From positions 6,716,501 through 6,780,500 of the forward strand of contig JAMJFZ010001133.1 in NCBI GenBank assembly GCA_026225945.1: a stretch of DNA of 64,000 nt, written 5' to 3'. This document shows, one piece after another, positions 61,925 through 64,000 of this stretch (the first letter of the stretch is position 1; every line of letters starts with the position of its first letter). Source of the stretch: Cricetomys ansorgei (Eukaryota; Chordata; Mammalia; Rodentia; Nesomyidae). A model generated the notes under the pieces. It had not been told where the DNA came from. It searched no databases and worked only from the letters and a program-made list of their open reading frames with translations. Both the position numbers and the translations under genes were made by a program.

Positions 61925-63078
61925 TCATTTCATTAATTTTTGGGGGGAGCAAAAGGTGGCAGCCTTATTTGGTTCTGTGATCTCTGGGCTACCCTGTCTC
62001 CCTGGTTCCTGACCGCCCAGGCAGTGTATGTTATGGGCTCCCTCTCCTGGCTTGGGCCTCAAATTAATTCGGTCATTGGTTCACCACTCCCACAAGTTCT
62101 GTATTACTATTGTTTCAGTAGATCTTGCAGGAAGATTAGATTTTACGTCTAAAGTTTTGTGGGTGGGTGTCCCAGTCTCACCTTTGGGGAGCCTTGTCTG
62201 CTTACAGAAGATGACCAATTCAGGCTCTGTATCTTTCATTACTAGGAATCTTTCTAGGATAACTTCCATAGATTCCATTATGTTTCTAATACACTAGGTT
62301 TCCAAATTGCCCCCTCAGTCCCCACCCTAATTCCAGCTTTCTCTCCCCGTATATTTCCCTTCACTTTCCCCAACTGATTCCCTTTGCTCCAGTCCCCACC
62401 TGTTCCTACTCCACCCAGAAAATCTGTTCTATTTCCCCTTTTCAGGGAGATCCAGGCCTCCTACTATGCCCAATCATCATCAGAGAACCTTCCTGTGGCA
62501 GCAGATGAAAACAGATGCAGAGGCCTACAGTCAGACATTATGTAGAGAAAGAATCTAAATTGGAAGTTTTCATTTGTTCCTTCCCCCTCAGAGCTCTGGG
62601 AACCCCATGGAAGATGGGGAGAAAAGACTGTAGCAGAGGGGTTTGAGGAGACCAGGGAACAAGTCCCACTGAATCAACTAAGGAAGGCTCAAATGGGCTC
62701 ACAGAGACTGAGTTGGCAAACGTGGAGCCTGAATGAGTCTGTACCAGGTACTCTACATATATGTTTTGTAATTTTGTGGGACTCCTAACGATGGGAGTTG
62801 TGGGATGTCTCTGACTTTTTGGTTGTTCATAGAACCCTTTTCTTCCTACTGGGTTCCATCAACCAATCTCAACTTCAGATTTGTGCCTCACCCTATTGTT
62901 TCCTGTTGTATCATATTTGACTGATATCATTTAGAGGCCTTTTTCTTGAGGGAAATGAAGGAGGAGTAGTTCAAAGTGAAAGGGCAGGTGGTAGAGACCT
63001 AGGAGAAGTGGAGGGAGGGGAAACTGTGGTCAGGATGTATCATGTGAAAGAAAAATTTATTTTCAATAAAAAAAAGGA
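61925..63078. mobile_element. Twin-primed LINE-1 3' UTR
   Basis: Part 1 (61925 to about 62470) is LINE-1 3' UTR in reverse: CTTGGGCCTCAAATTAATTC, GTCATTGGTTCACCACTCCC, GTGGGTGTCCCAGTCTCACC, AGAAGATGACCAATTCAGGC and CATTACTAGGAATCTTTCTA. Part 2 (about 62470-63078) is the forward 3' end: GTGGCAGCAGATGAAAACAG, TCACAGAGACTGAGTTGGCA, GGAGGGGAAACTGTGGTCAG and ATTTTCAATAAAAAAAAGG. Inverted upstream part plus forward poly-A-ended part fits twin priming. The short plus-strand frames here are not genes. Confidence 0.75.
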
Positions 63079-64000
63079 GACGGAGACCCATCTCAATTAA
63101 TGCCCATCAATCCATCCTCCATCCGACCATGTTAGCTACATTTCTACCTGTCTTTTTACAAATAGCTCACGGTTTAAATCCTTATGAAAAGAGGTTATTT
63201 TTGACCTGGGGGATGGGGACATACTCTCACTTTGTGCCCACTCTACCATAGGAACAGGAAGATAAACAACAATCTTCTGCAGAATGATCTGTCATAAAGG
63301 AACTTTGAAGACTTAAATATGGAAAGAAGCTTTGTTTGTCTTTTTCGAAGAATATTATACACATTTAAAAGATAAAAAAATTACAACTGCTTATTATCTA
63401 CAATAAATGCTGTATCAAAGCAAAATAAGGTTGACAATGTTCTATACTTTTGAAATGAGAGAGAAGCCTACTGTTTTTAATGTGCATTTGGCTTCATGAA
63501 TGAAAGTGTTTCACCACTCAAGAGATTCCACTGAGATTCACTTTTGCCAGAGGCATGGCTGTCATCTCTACACTCCAGCATTTTGAGCCTCAGGTGAAGA
63601 ACAGTAATTGCAGTAGATCTAAGAACCAAAGTGGCATCAATTTAGTAGGGGTTCTATCACCCTAACATGACTGAAACTGACCAAGGAAATGTGGTATACA
63701 AATCATCATAATGAAATATATCAGAAAGTTCCAAAATAGTTCTCAGTAAGAGATGGTATATGCATGTGGCCTCAGTCTGATATATCAGATAAGGAAGGGC
63801 TTGGACCTGATAGGTAGGCTATGGCATAAGAATACTGTGAATTAAATGTGGTGAAATAACTTTTAAAACATAGAGAGACTGAAGGAATGTATATATACAA
63901 TTCTATGACCAACTCATTAGCCTGATGACTGCAAAGAAAGGAGGCTAGAAATGAAAAGTAAAACATAAAATTCAAGACAAAAAAATCTATCTTTTAAGCT
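63079..64000. other. Single-copy stretch to the window end, nothing recognised
   Basis: No recognised repeat or gene. Confidence 0.4.

Overview
The window reads as gene-free, AT-rich mammalian DNA (an intergenic region or a very large intron) from a muroid rodent. The rodent call rests on recognisable B1, B2/B3, B4 and RSINE1/ID-type SINEs, Lx-type LINE-1 3' ends and a MaLR-like LTR carrying the rodent terminal motifs. I cannot name the species: none of the LINE-1 or LTR copies is clearly of the young laboratory-mouse type, and a cricetid (hamster, vole, deer mouse) fits as well as a murid. No open reading frame looks like a real gene. The longest ones lie in a 19-bp minisatellite, in antisense LINE-1 sequence, or in unremarkable AT-rich DNA, and I saw no convincing exon, promoter CpG island or RNA gene. 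Nothing here is bacterial: no operons, CRISPR or insertion sequences.

Layout. 1-3.6 kb: plain AT-rich DNA with a CA microsatellite. 3.6-5.4 kb: an LTR on the minus strand split by a second, nested LTR with a 6-bp target-site duplication. 6.6-7.3 kb: a CT tract and a degenerate minisatellite of about 19 bp, unusually GC-rich for its surroundings, followed by a possibly conserved single-copy stretch at 7.6-8.1 kb. 9.5-12.5 kb: old B1, B1, an old LINE-1 piece, a full LTR with an adjoining primer-binding-like site, a B4, and an AAGAG array. 15.5 kb: a perfect interstitial telomeric (TTAGGG) array. 16.5-19.3 kb: a stack of LTR end, LINE-1 ORF1 start, truncated LTR, MaLR-like element, B1 and LINE-1 3' UTR. 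21.3-24.5 kb: a MaLR-like LTR, a purine tract, a possible further LTR and another full copy of the LTR family. 24.5-34 kb: mostly single-copy AT-rich sequence with an RSINE1, an L2 relic and an ID relic. 34.3-42.1 kb: a 132-bp tandem duplication, a LINE-1 3' UTR, a fifth LTR relative, a LINE-1 ORF1 fragment, and a roughly 4.9-kb minus-strand LINE-1 with an internal ORF1-to-ORF2 deletion. 42-64 kb: single-copy AT-rich DNA with scattered SINEs, CA arrays and LINE-1 3' ends, two of which show the inverted structure expected of twin priming.

There is no gene system to describe. The informative content is the history of insertions: nested LTRs, an LTR family with B1-like sequence near its 5' end, a LINE-1 with a precise internal junction, twin-primed LINE-1s, a telomeric repeat insertion, and a small duplicated locus at 51.2/52.2 kb that lacks 245 bases in one copy. 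I found no convincing new biological system. Family names are given from memory of consensus sequences and should be read as best matches.
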